This document shows, in pieces, positions 27,101 through 36,319 of a stretch of DNA of 64,000 nt (positions are counted from its first letter, which is position 1; each line of letters starts with the position of its first letter). A model generated the notes under the pieces. The model was not told the origin of the DNA and ran no database searches. It was given only the letters and a program-made list of their open reading frames with translations. The DNA comes from Candidatus Gastranaerophilales bacterium (GTDB lineage Bacteria > Cyanobacteriota > Vampirovibrionia > Gastranaerophilales > Gastranaerophilaceae), in the NCBI GenBank assembly GCA_944323655.1, contig CALUTL010000001.1:186001-250000 (forward strand), read 5' to 3'. Made by a program: the position numbers and the translations under genes.

Positions 27101-27324
27101 GGAACCCTGCGGTGGAAGATCAGGCGACCGACCGTGCTTATCGTATCGGACAAACTAAGAAAGTATTTGTTTACAGGCTTATTACCAAAAATACTGTTGA
27201 AGAAAAAATTCAAAAACTTAAAACAATTAAACGCAACCTCGTTGACAGCGTAATTTCAGTAGACAGAAATATCGTAAAATCGCTTACAATAGACGATATC
27301 AGAGAAATTTTCTCAGCCGACTAA
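24151..27324 (+). CDS. SWIM domain SNF2-family helicase
   Basis: 1057 residues from ATG 24151. An N-terminal SWIM zinc finger (CNCPLKEEWCKH, near residue 69) is followed by a long linker region and a Swi2/Snf2 ATPase: Walker A DDMGLGKTLQ (about 620), DESQ box (about 715; DEAH/DEAQ is more common), SGTPIENKLEELWS, and the helicase C domain with SLKAGGTGLNLTGAD and RAYRIGQ. Bacterial members of this type act as DNA translocases of uncertain role, possibly remodelling RNA polymerase or nucleoprotein. The start is uncertain: TTG 24070 in the same frame adds 27 residues. Confidence 0.92.
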   Translation: MSVEEFNYKYIKDHASAGSWRRGYEYHLKDMVFDTYPEKNFYMGKVKGNFQDFYKTDLIFKKNKVEARCNCPLKEEWCKHAVAVALKAIDEHAYEDWLETKFGIEPNFPDENTALTEKPEGNFIFHFNPKRKANFFSVLVMSRETGKVVRQIEPILRALIEAQKQDKNFELNNSQKVEIAIFQQLLTISRQDKKAGWYDIPITKFGPMFTLLSKADEVLDEKTKDRLKFVDEEWKLKLYVNAGTQGTILLSLEWIRPDKDDVIPFEEVRYFSRHLKWGRYKNLIFPTNVAIQALPQNLIKSSFTDLKDSEGGKFIYEELPQLQQIMDVEVSETISKLMLEERPPLNIVTMGIDYDQSLKATLEFEYDGVKVPFSKNAEKSPYITIKKQGEDLVYWIKRNYQHEIEAYHMLLACKFVPMQTNNLALEKENAIDFYNYYIKQAGEGWKFEEKDDMNFFKLMEEPFRLCAKINFSEEASDSFDITLYGQVGDEIISFSDIYDTIQSGEKYSRIRSLGFVEFPAQNIYAMMRAFNSFDVFRNDDDKFTVKTYRAGLINELKNLDVELVLSDEFEEFWKQMSSFSTAEEIELPKDINAEFREYQVKGYGWLWFMYKYGLNGILADDMGLGKTLQALAVVQKAKEVDGPAPTLVICPTTVVFNWEAEIQKFAPTLSCLKLSGVDRKSLFKEIPNYDVVITSYALVRRDIDKLQKYDFRYIILDESQNIKNALSQTAQAVKKLNGDHKLALSGTPIENKLEELWSVFDFLMPGFLMSVSEFNYRYVNPIMERGDKTVEKRLKLQIYPFILRRMKRDVAKDLPDKVENIAYCELTDEQKDFYLQVLDSTKEELFKSIEQNGLEKSRLSIFSALLRLRQICCHPRLYDKENVKHVLSSGKFEKLKVMLEEIISEGHRVLLFSQFVNMLDIVKAWLEREGIDYEYLTGKTKDRQAAVERFNNSNIPIFLISLKAGGTGLNLTGADYVIHYDPWWNPAVEDQATDRAYRIGQTKKVFVYRLITKNTVEEKIQKLKTIKRNLVDSVISVDRNIVKSLTIDDIREIFSAD

Positions 27325-27361
27325 GATTAACCGCCCCACTAAATCCAAAAGTCGTAAAATT

Positions 27362-28264
27362 TTAATCTATCGGTTTTATATAAGTGTAAAAGAAAGCTTT
27401 GTAAAACATTGGTCTAAACATAAAAAGTGGTCTGTATTTTAAATAACCACAAAAAGAAACTACTTTATTTTTGTTATACCAATATTTCTTTTCTTCCTCC
27501 GTCAAAGCCCAAGGGGTTAGCTGAAGATATTTAAAATAATAGTTTTTGTGATAACTGAAAGATCCGAAATGCCAGGGTTTTCTTTTTGAAACAAAGTGAA
27601 TAATCCAAGGATGGCGGGTATAACTTGAACGATTTGTGAAGTTGCTTGATTGAACATTCCATCTGTCATCAAGGATTTGAATTCTACCCTTCAAAACTTC
27701 ATTAATTATTTCCTGATCGCCTAATTTTATCGTATCAATATTTTTTTCTGTCCAGTTTAAAAATTCATCCTCAATATTTTGTTCACGAATTTTTTTCAAA
27801 TCCATAACAAGAACGCCCGAATTTACATAAGACGGATTACGTTTTAACATTCTGCGGTTAATATCTCTAACCCCGCCTGCAATATTTTCACCTAAATCTG
27901 ATCCATAAAGCTCTTTCAAACTTTTATTTATAACAACATCGCAATCAAAATAAATAATCTTGTCTACATTAGGCAAAATACTTGAAAGTTTTAATCTGTA
28001 ACATCCGCATATTGGAATGTAAGAATGAGTTTTTATATTTTTGTAAGCTTCAAAAAGCTTATCATCAAGCGTAATAAATTTTATTTCACAATTTTTTATT
28101 TCTTTTAATTTAAGAATTTCAGATTGTGTTTTTTCACTCAACCCATCAGTCAGAATGTAAAAACACAAATTATCCTCTTGATTAGCATTACTGAGGACAG
28201 AAGCTATAACAACCCCTGCATATTTTGAATAGTTTTCGTCACACGCAATACCAACATTAATCAT
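27362..28264 (-). CDS. Glycosyltransferase family 8
   Basis: 300 residues. GT8 signs: VGIACDENYSKYAGVVIASVL at the N-terminus, the metal-binding DxD in KIIYFDCDVVIN, YVNSGVLVMDLKKIRE, GDQEIINEV, and IIHFVSKRKPWH at the end of the catalytic core. Retaining enzymes of this type add galactose or glucose to lipopolysaccharide cores in diderm bacteria; the acceptor here is unknown. It stands alone, with GAGGA before ATG, downstream of and convergent with the helicase gene. Confidence 0.92.
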   Translation of the reverse strand: MINVGIACDENYSKYAGVVIASVLSNANQEDNLCFYILTDGLSEKTQSEILKLKEIKNCEIKFITLDDKLFEAYKNIKTHSYIPICGCYRLKLSSILPNVDKIIYFDCDVVINKSLKELYGSDLGENIAGGVRDINRRMLKRNPSYVNSGVLVMDLKKIREQNIEDEFLNWTEKNIDTIKLGDQEIINEVLKGRIQILDDRWNVQSSNFTNRSSYTRHPWIIHFVSKRKPWHFGSFSYHKNYYFKYLQLTPWALTEEEKKYWYNKNKVVSFCGYLKYRPLFMFRPMFYKAFFYTYIKPID

Positions 28265-28423
28265 AAATTTTTCCTCAATTTTTATTCTTATTACAGATTA
28301 ATCTACTGTATAATCACCCTGCTTAAGACAAATCAACTAAACAAGCAGACAATTTTCTTTATTATAATACAACAACAAGCCTCTACGCAACAGATTTAAA
28401 ATAAGATTGATAATCTAAATACA

Positions 28424-29653
28424 TTACTCATATCTTAAAGCTTCAATCGGGTTTAAAAGCGAAGCTTTATATGCAGGATAGTATCCGAACAAAACCCCGA
28501 TGGCTCCTGAAAAACCTAACGAGAGAATTATTGAAAAAGTTGAAATTGAAATAGACATGCCTGCCAAAAGATGTAAAAGTTCAGCCCCGCCGACTCCTAT
28601 TATAACCCCGATAAGTCCGCCGATTATTGAAAGCAAAAATGATTCAATCAAAAATTGAATTCTGATATCGGAAGCTTTTGCCCCGATTGCCATACGAATA
28701 CCTATTTCTTTAGTTCTTTCGGTGACAGATACAAGCATAATATTCATAATCCCGATTCCGCCGACAAGAAGTGAAACTGACGCAATCGCTCCTAATAAAA
28801 GCGACATAGTTTGAGCAGAAGATTTTATTGTTTCCTGCATTTCCGCTAAATTTCTAATCTCAAAATCGTCCTCTTGATTTTTGCCGATATTATGTCGGCG
28901 GCGAAGAATTTCAGTTATTTCGTCAGATGCAATCGTTAAAGTTTCATCACTTTGAGCCTTAACATTTATCATCTTTACGCTTCCGGGAAAATCTGTCCCG
29001 AAAACCTTTTTCTGAGCGGTTGTTATCGGAATAAACACAAGATCATCCTGATCCATTCCCATTCCGCTTTCACCTTTTGTCTTTAGAAGTCCAATAATTT
29101 TAAAAGGCACATTACCTATACGCATTGTTTTATTTATCGGGTTCATATCTCCGAACAGCTCTGTCGCAACGGTGTTCCCGATAATCGCAACTTTTGTGCT
29201 GTTTTTGATATCAACAGGAATAAAGTTTCGGCCTTCTATAATTTCATAATTTCTTATAAAAAGATACGAAGCAGTAGTTCCCGCAACAGTAGTCGCCCAG
29301 TTCTGGTTCCCGTAGGTAAGCTGGGCGCTTGCGCTTGAGTATGGTGCAACGGCCAAAACCCCTGCCGCATTTGATTCGATAACTTCAGCGTCCTTCAATG
29401 TAAGAGAAGGCTTTGTACCGGATCCCATTCTAACCCCGCTTGTCGTTGCGGAGCTTGAACGTATCATAAGAAGATTACTTCCCATTGATTCCATATCCCT
29501 GGCAATTCTCTCACTTGCGCCTGAACCCACCGCAAGCATTATTATAACCGCACTTACACCGATAATTATACCCAATGATGTCAGCATTGAGCGCATTCGG
29601 TTTATCTTTAATGATACTATTGCCATTTTTAAGGTCGATTTGAAATCTATCAT
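28424..29653 (-). CDS. MacB-like ABC transporter permease
   Basis: 409 residues. One N-terminal membrane segment (about 20-42, SMLTSLGIIIGVSAVIIM) is followed by a large periplasmic MacB_PCD domain (about 45-280) and three C-terminal membrane segments with the FtsX motif RTKEIGIRMAIGAKASDI. It is the mechanotransmission-type membrane part of a MacAB-TolC exporter. The ATPase is a separate gene 9 bases upstream, unlike E. coli MacB, in which both are fused. It is the last gene of a four-gene operon. Confidence 0.93.
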   Translation of the reverse strand: MIDFKSTLKMAIVSLKINRMRSMLTSLGIIIGVSAVIIMLAVGSGASERIARDMESMGSNLLMIRSSSATTSGVRMGSGTKPSLTLKDAEVIESNAAGVLAVAPYSSASAQLTYGNQNWATTVAGTTASYLFIRNYEIIEGRNFIPVDIKNSTKVAIIGNTVATELFGDMNPINKTMRIGNVPFKIIGLLKTKGESGMGMDQDDLVFIPITTAQKKVFGTDFPGSVKMINVKAQSDETLTIASDEITEILRRRHNIGKNQEDDFEIRNLAEMQETIKSSAQTMSLLLGAIASVSLLVGGIGIMNIMLVSVTERTKEIGIRMAIGAKASDIRIQFLIESFLLSIIGGLIGVIIGVGGAELLHLLAGMSISISTFSIILSLGFSGAIGVLFGYYPAYKASLLNPIEALRYE

Positions 29654-29662
29654 ATATTGTCC

Positions 29663-30367
29663 TTATCCGCATAACTTGCGATTTTTGTTAATTTCATCCG
29701 AGATGATATTGCCGTCTTTAAACCTTACAACCCGTTTACAGTATTCCGCAATATCAGGTTCGTGAGTAACAAGAATTATTGTTTTGCCTGTTTTTTCGTT
29801 TAATTTAACAAAAAATTCCATTACTTCAATACTCGTTTTGGTATCAAGATTACCTGTCGGCTCGTCCGCCAAAATTAGCGGCGGGTCGTTAATTATTGCC
29901 CGAGCAATCGCCACACGCTGCTGCTGACCGCCTGACATTTGATTCGGCATATGATCTTCTCTTGCCTCAAGACCGACTATTTTTAATGCGGCTTTTGCTC
30001 TCTCAATCCGTTCTTCTTCAGGAATTCCCTTATATATCATCGGAAGTTCTACATTTTCAAGGGCTGTTGTTCTTGCGATAAGGTTAAATCCCTGAAATAC
30101 AAAACCCATTTTTACATTACGTATTTCGGCAACCTCGTTTGGTGAAAGATTAAGCATATCAATTCCGTCTAGATAATAGCTTCCGGAATTTGGTTTATCA
30201 AGGGTTCCAAGCATATTCATAAACGTTGATTTGCCGGAGCCTGAAGCACCCATAATTGCGACAAACTCTCCTTCTTCTACGCTTAAAGATACACAGTTAA
30301 GCGCATTAAAGCTGTCCTCGCCTGTTTGATATGTTTTTATCGCATCTTTTACTTCTATTAGTGCCAT
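29663..30367 (-). CDS. ABC transporter ATPase, MacB/LolD type
   Basis: 234 residues. Walker [10 protein letters not shown], signature [15 protein letters not shown], Walker [14 protein letters not shown]-loop ILVTHEPD. Gln-Gln-Gln after SGG and GNLDT fit the MacB/LolD subgroup, which powers export of macrolides, peptides or lipoproteins. It is between macA and the permease with 9-11 base gaps, so all are co-translated. Confidence 0.95.
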   Translation of the reverse strand: MALIEVKDAIKTYQTGEDSFNALNCVSLSVEEGEFVAIMGASGSGKSTFMNMLGTLDKPNSGSYYLDGIDMLNLSPNEVAEIRNVKMGFVFQGFNLIARTTALENVELPMIYKGIPEEERIERAKAALKIVGLEAREDHMPNQMSGGQQQRVAIARAIINDPPLILADEPTGNLDTKTSIEVMEFFVKLNEKTGKTIILVTHEPDIAEYCKRVVRFKDGNIISDEINKNRKLCG

Positions 30368-30378
30368 TGTTATCCTTT

Positions 30379-31551
30379 TTAGAACATTCCTCTCGGACGC
30401 GGTTTGTTTTGCGACGTCTTTGGATTTTTGCCTTTTACTCCAGTAATTATTAAATCATTTTCTTTTATATCTTCTGATATAAGTTCTGTAAAATCATCAT
30501 CGCCTGCGCCTGTTTTAATTTCATGTCTTACGGGTTTGTTTTTCTCTAAAAGCCATATTCCTTGTTTTTCATATTTTGTGCCATCGGTTGAAGGAGTAAA
30601 TTTCATCGCAATATTTGGCAGGCAAAGTACATTTTCGCTTTTATTGGTTATTATTGAAACATTCGCTGTCATTCCGGGTTTAAGTTTTAAATCTTCATTT
30701 TTAACACCAACTATTACCGAATAAGTAACAACGTTGCTTGTCGTTGTGGAGGCAAGTCTTACCTGAGTAACTTTACCTTTAAACAGGCTGTCCGCATAAC
30801 CGTCAAGAGTGTATGTAACATCCTGACCTTCTTTAACTTTACCGATATCTGCTTCGGATACATTTACTTCAATCTGCATCTGGGTTAAATCCTGCGCTAT
30901 TGTGAAAAGTTCCGGGGCCTGAAAACTTGCGGCAACCGGCTGGCCCAAGTCTATTTCTCTTGAAATTACCGTTCCGTCTACAGGTGCTATTATTTTGGTA
31001 TAGCCAAGGTTTGTAAGTGCTGTTTTTAATGATGCCTGATATTGGGTTATTTGTGCTTTTGCTGAATTTATCTGCGCTAAATCCGATTTGTAGGTGCTCT
31101 CTGCTTGATCCAATTCGCTTTTGGCTACAAAATTCTTCGCATATAGATTTTTGTATCTTATATACATTTTATAATCATAATCCATTATCGCTTGAAGTTT
31201 TGCAAGATTAGCTTGGGCATTTGCAATTTGTGCCTGATTCTGCTGTACTGTTGCCTCAAAATTCGCCGGGTCAATCTGTGCCATCAACTGACCTTTCTTA
31301 ACCTCTGAGTTAAAATCTACATAAATCTCTTTTATCAGCCCTGATACTGTTGAACCGACACTAACCGTGTTTACAGGGTTTATTGTTCCCGAAGCCTCTA
31401 CTATTTCCGTAATTGTACAGCGTTTTATCGGCTGAGTTATATACCTTACTTTATTCTTTACCGCAACATAACCCGAAGCACTTATAACCACGCCTAAAAG
31501 CACTGCACATGTAAGTATATAACGCTTTTTAAAAAACTTTTTAATTTCCAT
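30379..31551 (-). CDS. MacA-like periplasmic adaptor (membrane fusion) protein
   Basis: 390 residues. An N-terminal anchor (about 12-30) is followed by a barrel and lipoyl halves (VNTVSVGSTVSGLIKEIYVDFN; IIAPVDGTVISREIDLGQPV) around a long coiled-coil hairpin (about 115-185), then beta-barrel and membrane-proximal domains. It links the ABC pump with the outer-membrane TolC channel. Its start overlaps the stop of tolC by one base. The C-terminus is Pro/Arg/Lys-rich. Confidence 0.94.
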   Translation of the reverse strand: MEIKKFFKKRYILTCAVLLGVVISASGYVAVKNKVRYITQPIKRCTITEIVEASGTINPVNTVSVGSTVSGLIKEIYVDFNSEVKKGQLMAQIDPANFEATVQQNQAQIANAQANLAKLQAIMDYDYKMYIRYKNLYAKNFVAKSELDQAESTYKSDLAQINSAKAQITQYQASLKTALTNLGYTKIIAPVDGTVISREIDLGQPVAASFQAPELFTIAQDLTQMQIEVNVSEADIGKVKEGQDVTYTLDGYADSLFKGKVTQVRLASTTTSNVVTYSVIVGVKNEDLKLKPGMTANVSIITNKSENVLCLPNIAMKFTPSTDGTKYEKQGIWLLEKNKPVRHEIKTGAGDDDFTELISEDIKENDLIITGVKGKNPKTSQNKPRPRGMF

Positions 31552-33008
31552 TAATCTTTATCCTCAATATTGATTTTAACATTAGGTTTAATTGCCATTG
31601 ACTGTTCTAAAGCTGCTCTTGCCACATTGTAATTATACACCGCTTGAACATAAGCCTGCTGAGCATTGTTGTAATTTACTTTTGCATCCTGAAGCTCTAT
31701 ATAATCGCCTATTCCGACAAAATACCGCCCGTCTGCAAGCTCCAAATTTTCTAAAGTCTGCTTTACTTTTACTGCCAATAACGGAATCTGCTTCTCTAAT
31801 TGTATCATATCTATATATGCCGCCTGAACTTCAAAATATATGTTCTGCTTTAATAAATCAATCTCGTTTTGCGCAAGTTCTACCTGAATTTTTCCGGCAT
31901 CCACTTGGTTTTTCTGACTCATGATATTCAGCGATGTGTTCAGAGTCAGCCCCATATTAAAAGAATTCGTACTGTATTTTTCATCTCTTAACGAATATCC
32001 CGCAGTTCCGGATAATGTCGGATAATATTGTCGCTTTATGTATAAAAGTGATTGTTTCATCGCTTTTAAAGTATTTTCATAAGCCTTTAAATCAGGTCTG
32101 TTATCAATCGCTATTTCTACCGACTTCTCAAATGTGTACGGAAACGGATCAAATTTGAAATTCTCCATTACGTTAAGTTTCTCTACCGAAGAAGTTAATG
32201 TTGCATCCGAAATATTATCAGGAAGCTTGCTCAAATCATGTTTTTCCGAAATTTTTTCCAAATTTACCGGAATTTCATTTCGCTTAAAGTTAAACGTTTC
32301 GGTATTTTTAATTTCATATTCCGGCGCATAAGCTATGTACATTGAATTGTTAAGCTTTACCATTGCATTCTTAAACTGATTTTCTGACTGAACAAGTGAA
32401 ACTTTTGAATCACTTAAATAAACTTCCGCATTGACCAGATCAATTTTTGATCTTATCCCTTCATCAAAATAAGCCTTAGTTCTCTGGTAATTTCTTTCAT
32501 TTATCTGAACATTTGCTCTATTAACATCCATCGCAGCTTTTGCCGCTAATACCGCATAATAATTGTTTTTTACGGTATAAATGGTCGACAAAACCATATT
32601 ATCAAAACTGAACTGAGATGATATCATATTAAACTTCTGCATTTTTATTCTTGCATTGGTTTTCCCGAAGTTCCAAATCATCTGGTTTATAGATGCCTGA
32701 GCATTATAATAGTTGTTATTATAATCTCTTAATCTGGATTTACTGTCATTATAGTTAAGCCCCGTACTTAAACTTAACGTCGGGAAAAAATCTGACTTTG
32801 CGATATTTACATCAGTCTTGCTTAACCTGTAATTATATCTTGATTTTTTAATATTAGGGCTGTTTTTGAGCGCAATTTCAATACAATCTTCCAGCGACAA
32901 AACCATTCCTTTTTGTACTGCCGCTACTTCCGCTGAAAATACAGGGGTAAAAGATATTAATAAGCCCGCAATCACAAAGAATATTTTTATTTTGACGGAA
33001 ATGTTCAA
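31551..33008 (-). CDS. tolC: TolC-like outer membrane efflux channel
   Basis: 485 residues. A signal peptide (about 1-26, cleaved near FSA-EV) is followed by two OEP repeats (about 37-235 and 290-470) with the helical pattern of TolC (SLEDCIEIALKNSPNIKKSR and FEKSVEIAIDNRPDLKAYEN). It forms the outer-membrane exit duct, so the cell has an outer membrane. The start codon is TTG with GAGGA 7 bases upstream. It is the first gene of the tolC-macA-ATPase-permease operon, all parts of one exporter. Confidence 0.94.
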   Translation of the reverse strand: MNISVKIKIFFVIAGLLISFTPVFSAEVAAVQKGMVLSLEDCIEIALKNSPNIKKSRYNYRLSKTDVNIAKSDFFPTLSLSTGLNYNDSKSRLRDYNNNYYNAQASINQMIWNFGKTNARIKMQKFNMISSQFSFDNMVLSTIYTVKNNYYAVLAAKAAMDVNRANVQINERNYQRTKAYFDEGIRSKIDLVNAEVYLSDSKVSLVQSENQFKNAMVKLNNSMYIAYAPEYEIKNTETFNFKRNEIPVNLEKISEKHDLSKLPDNISDATLTSSVEKLNVMENFKFDPFPYTFEKSVEIAIDNRPDLKAYENTLKAMKQSLLYIKRQYYPTLSGTAGYSLRDEKYSTNSFNMGLTLNTSLNIMSQKNQVDAGKIQVELAQNEIDLLKQNIYFEVQAAYIDMIQLEKQIPLLAVKVKQTLENLELADGRYFVGIGDYIELQDAKVNYNNAQQAYVQAVYNYNVARAALEQSMAIKPNVKINIEDKD

Positions 33009-33127
33009 TTAAAATTCCTCAAAAACTTGCACTCATTTAATTAACGATTTTATTATATTATTTGTTCATTTTAATCATTTAGAAATATTATATTTTAATA
33101 ACATTTCTTCTTAAGTCAACCTATTTT

Positions 33128-34600
33128 TTAAGCTTGACGCTTAAATGACCAAAACTCTCGTTGAAACATTACCAAAAACGGAACAATTTCCAACCTTCCG
33201 ACCAACATTGAAATTATCATTATTATTTTAGTTGCTTCATGCAAGTTGCTGAATGATCCCATAGGCCCTATTACACTTCCAAAACCAGGACCAATGTTGC
33301 CTAATGCGGTTATTGAACCTGTTAAACCTATTGTTGCACTGTGTTCTATTACGGAAATCAAAAACGCTCCGACTGCAAAACATAAAAAATAAAAGAACAC
33401 AAAAACAACAGTCTGATTTAATATTTCGTGAGGAACAATTGCATTGTCCACTTTAACATTCAAAATCGCATTCGGATGCAAAATTTTTGTAATCGCATTT
33501 TTCATTGATTTATAAACCAACATCCACCTGGTCATTTTTATACCGCCACCCGCTGAACTTGCACAAGATCCCATAAACATTACCGCAAATAATAATACTT
33601 GCGGCAAAAAGCTCCATTTTGCAAAGTCTACACTCGCACTTCCAGTCGATGTTGTAATACTAATCACCTGATACAATCCGTGCATTATGCCGTCATGAAT
33701 ACTGTAACCATCATTAAAGTATAATGCCGCTGCTATCAGCAATGACATTATTAATATCATGCCGGTATAAACTTTAAATTCTTCATTCTTAAAAATTAAT
33801 GAAGGCTTTCTCTGAACAATAACTTTATACTGCAGAATAAAACTTGCCCCTGCCAAAAACATAAAAAATGTCGTTATCCAAATTGCCGCATTTGAATTAT
33901 ATCCGGCAAGACTAAGCGAATTTGGAGAAAACCCGCCAGCAGCAAGAGTCGAAAGAGAATTACAAACACAATCAAACCACGGCATTCCTGTAAAATGCAG
34001 CAATATAACTTCTACAAAAGTCAACCCCGCATAAATTTTCCATAAAGCCCCGGCAGTGTTACGTATTCTTGGAGTAATTTTATCTTCCGTCGGACCGGGA
34101 GCTTCCGCAAAAAACATCTGACGCCCTGCAACCGCAAACTGTGGCAAAATCGCTATAAATAACACGATTATCCCCAAACCGCCCAACCACTGGGACAATG
34201 ATCGCCAAAAGAAAAATGCCGCCGGATAATCATAACTCGTAAGGATTGTCGCACCAGTCGTCGTGATTCCGGAAACCGCCTCAAACATTGCATCCGTCAG
34301 GCTTAACCCGTAAAATAAATACGGAAGTCCTGAAACAACCCCGAATAAAATCCACGATAATGCCACAACCAAAAGAGCTTCCGATTTTTTAATGTCGTTC
34401 AAATTATCTTCAGTATATGCATCTTTTATTAACTTTCTGACAATATATCCGATTAAAATTGACGCCAAACCCGATATCAAAAACGGATAAATCGAATTAT
34501 AATCCTTATAAATAACCGCTACTATAATAGGTATAAGTATAACTAATCCTATATATTTTAAAATAAGACAGAGCGCATTTGCAATATAATTTAATCGCAT
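33128..34600 (-). CDS. trkH: Potassium uptake protein TrkH
   Basis: 490 residues with about ten membrane segments and four pore loops with filter motifs such as SGITTTGATI, STLAAGGFS, TSTGSASVD and ALGNIGPG. It is the membrane channel of the Trk K+ uptake system. It starts one base after the trkA stop (same strand), so the two are co-translated. Confidence 0.95.
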   Translation of the reverse strand: MRLNYIANALCLILKYIGLVILIPIIVAVIYKDYNSIYPFLISGLASILIGYIVRKLIKDAYTEDNLNDIKKSEALLVVALSWILFGVVSGLPYLFYGLSLTDAMFEAVSGITTTGATILTSYDYPAAFFFWRSLSQWLGGLGIIVLFIAILPQFAVAGRQMFFAEAPGPTEDKITPRIRNTAGALWKIYAGLTFVEVILLHFTGMPWFDCVCNSLSTLAAGGFSPNSLSLAGYNSNAAIWITTFFMFLAGASFILQYKVIVQRKPSLIFKNEEFKVYTGMILIMSLLIAAALYFNDGYSIHDGIMHGLYQVISITTSTGSASVDFAKWSFLPQVLLFAVMFMGSCASSAGGGIKMTRWMLVYKSMKNAITKILHPNAILNVKVDNAIVPHEILNQTVVFVFFYFLCFAVGAFLISVIEHSATIGLTGSITALGNIGPGFGSVIGPMGSFSNLHEATKIIMIISMLVGRLEIVPFLVMFQREFWSFKRQA

Positions 34601-34601
34601 C

Positions 34602-35942
34602 CTACTTCACCTTAAAGAATTTCTTAATCTCAGGAGCATCCTCCGCCTGCGTAAATATTATCAATACATCGCCAGAACGAAGTTCCGTATCACCTTTCGG
34701 AATAATTACCGCATTTTTTCTTTGAATTACACCGATAATCGCACGCTTTGGAAGATTTAAATCCATAATTTTTCTGCAGCTAAACTCCGGAAGAACTCCT
34801 ATCTCAAGAACTTCTCCCTGCCCCTGCTCTACTGTTGCCAAAATATCAACATCATTTTCTTGCAAATCGTTTCTTACCTCATTTAACGCAGAATTCTTCG
34901 GAGATATCGCTATATCTATCCCAACCCGCTCAAACAGAGGTATATTTAAAACCTTCGAAACTCTTGCGATAACTCTTTTAACCCCAAGCTGTTTTGCAAG
35001 AAGCGAACAAAGCAGGTTTCTTTCATCATTATTCGTAACACTTATCACGACATCCGAAGATCCGATATCCTCTTCATCCAAAAGTTTCAAATCCGTACCG
35101 TCACCGTTGATAACTAAAGTATTACAAAGTTCTTCCGCCAAATAATGGCATCTTTCAAGATTTTTTTCTATAACTTTTGTTTTAATTTTCAAAGTTTCAA
35201 GACTCTTTGCAAGCATCAATCCGACGTTTCCGCCGCCGATTATCGCAACATTTTTAACGCATTCCTTCTCGTGGAAGAATGTCCCCGCCAAAATATCCAA
35301 AGAATGCGATGTCCCCATAAATATCAGCTTATCCTCCGCTAATATTTCGGTTTCACCGTTCGGTATAAACAAATCCCCGCCTCTGGTAATTCCGACTATC
35401 AAAGTTTCTTCCGTAAATCCTATGTCCTTTATTTTTTGACCTATTATCGGAAGCCCTTCCTTAACTTTATACTCAAGAAGTCTTGCCCTGCCGTCAGCAA
35501 AATTTTCTACATCCAAAGCGTGCGCTACTGTAACAATTCTGAAAATTTCCTGCGTCAGAAGTTCTTCCGGCCAAATTATATAATCTATGAAAACATCCGT
35601 AAAATAATCATCATTTTTTTCATAAGTAAGTGTATTTTTATATTCTTCTTTGCTTACAAAGCAAATCGTCCTTATCTTTCCGTACCTTTTTGCCGCAAGA
35701 CAAGCTACAATATTTATCTCATCCATCGCCGTACAAGCTATGAATATATCCGCATTCTTTATATCTGCCTGATTTAAAACCTCAAGATCAGATGCATTAC
35801 CTTGAACAAAGCTTATGTCAAGCTTGTTAAACTCATCCGTACGGTTTTCTTCTTTATCTATTATCGTAATGTCATGGTCTTCAAAAAACTCTGTTGCTAG
35901 AAGACATCCCACCTCTGTTGCGCCAAAAATTATTATTTTCAT
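34602..35942 (-). CDS. trkA: Potassium uptake regulator TrkA
   Basis: 446 residues, two RCK units: Rossmann NAD(P)-binding folds (IIFGATEVGCLLATEF at the start; NVAIIGGGNVGLMLAKSLE near 226) each followed by a TrkA-C domain. It gates TrkH in response to NAD(H)/ATP and possibly cyclic di-AMP. The first nucleotide motif reads GATEVG in place of the usual GAGxVG, so the two halves may differ in ligand binding. No clear ribosome site was seen. Confidence 0.94.
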   Translation of the reverse strand: MKIIIFGATEVGCLLATEFFEDHDITIIDKEENRTDEFNKLDISFVQGNASDLEVLNQADIKNADIFIACTAMDEINIVACLAAKRYGKIRTICFVSKEEYKNTLTYEKNDDYFTDVFIDYIIWPEELLTQEIFRIVTVAHALDVENFADGRARLLEYKVKEGLPIIGQKIKDIGFTEETLIVGITRGGDLFIPNGETEILAEDKLIFMGTSHSLDILAGTFFHEKECVKNVAIIGGGNVGLMLAKSLETLKIKTKVIEKNLERCHYLAEELCNTLVINGDGTDLKLLDEEDIGSSDVVISVTNNDERNLLCSLLAKQLGVKRVIARVSKVLNIPLFERVGIDIAISPKNSALNEVRNDLQENDVDILATVEQGQGEVLEIGVLPEFSCRKIMDLNLPKRAIIGVIQRKNAVIIPKGDTELRSGDVLIIFTQAEDAPEIKKFFKVK

Positions 35943-36027
35943 AATATTTAAACTCTATACCAAACCCGAAAAAAAAACAATATATTAAGATAACGGAATA
36001 AAGCTCTTTATCCGCTACTTAACCGCT

Positions 36028-36297
36028 TTAAACAAATTGGAAAAGCGCAAAAATTATAAGCTGCTGAACAATCTGCAGCACCAAAAGTGCCACTATCGGA
36101 GATATATCAATCATTCTAATCGGCGGAATAAATCTCCTGAACAATGCAAGATAAGGTTCTGTCGATTGATAAACAAATCTCCAAGGCTGCTTATACCAAT
36201 CCAATCTTGGCACCCAGCTTAATAATAATCTTGTAAATATCAAAATATAGAAAATTAAAAATATATTGTTTATACCGAATATTAAGCCTCTTATCAT
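36028..36297 (-). CDS. YggT family membrane protein
   Basis: 89 residues with two hydrophobic segments. The motif SWVPRLDWYKQPWRFVYQSTEPYLALFRRFIPP is a full YggT signature (quoted here in part as SWVPR, TEPYL and RFIPP). YggT proteins are linked to cell division and, in Cyanobacteria and plastids, to nucleoid or division-site placing. AGGAGG precedes ATG. It follows mtnP by 22 bases. Confidence 0.9.
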   Translation of the reverse strand: MIRGLIFGINNIFLIFYILIFTRLLLSWVPRLDWYKQPWRFVYQSTEPYLALFRRFIPPIRMIDISPIVALLVLQIVQQLIIFALFQFV

Positions 36298-36319
36298 ATT
36301 TTTAACCTCCTATAAGAGT

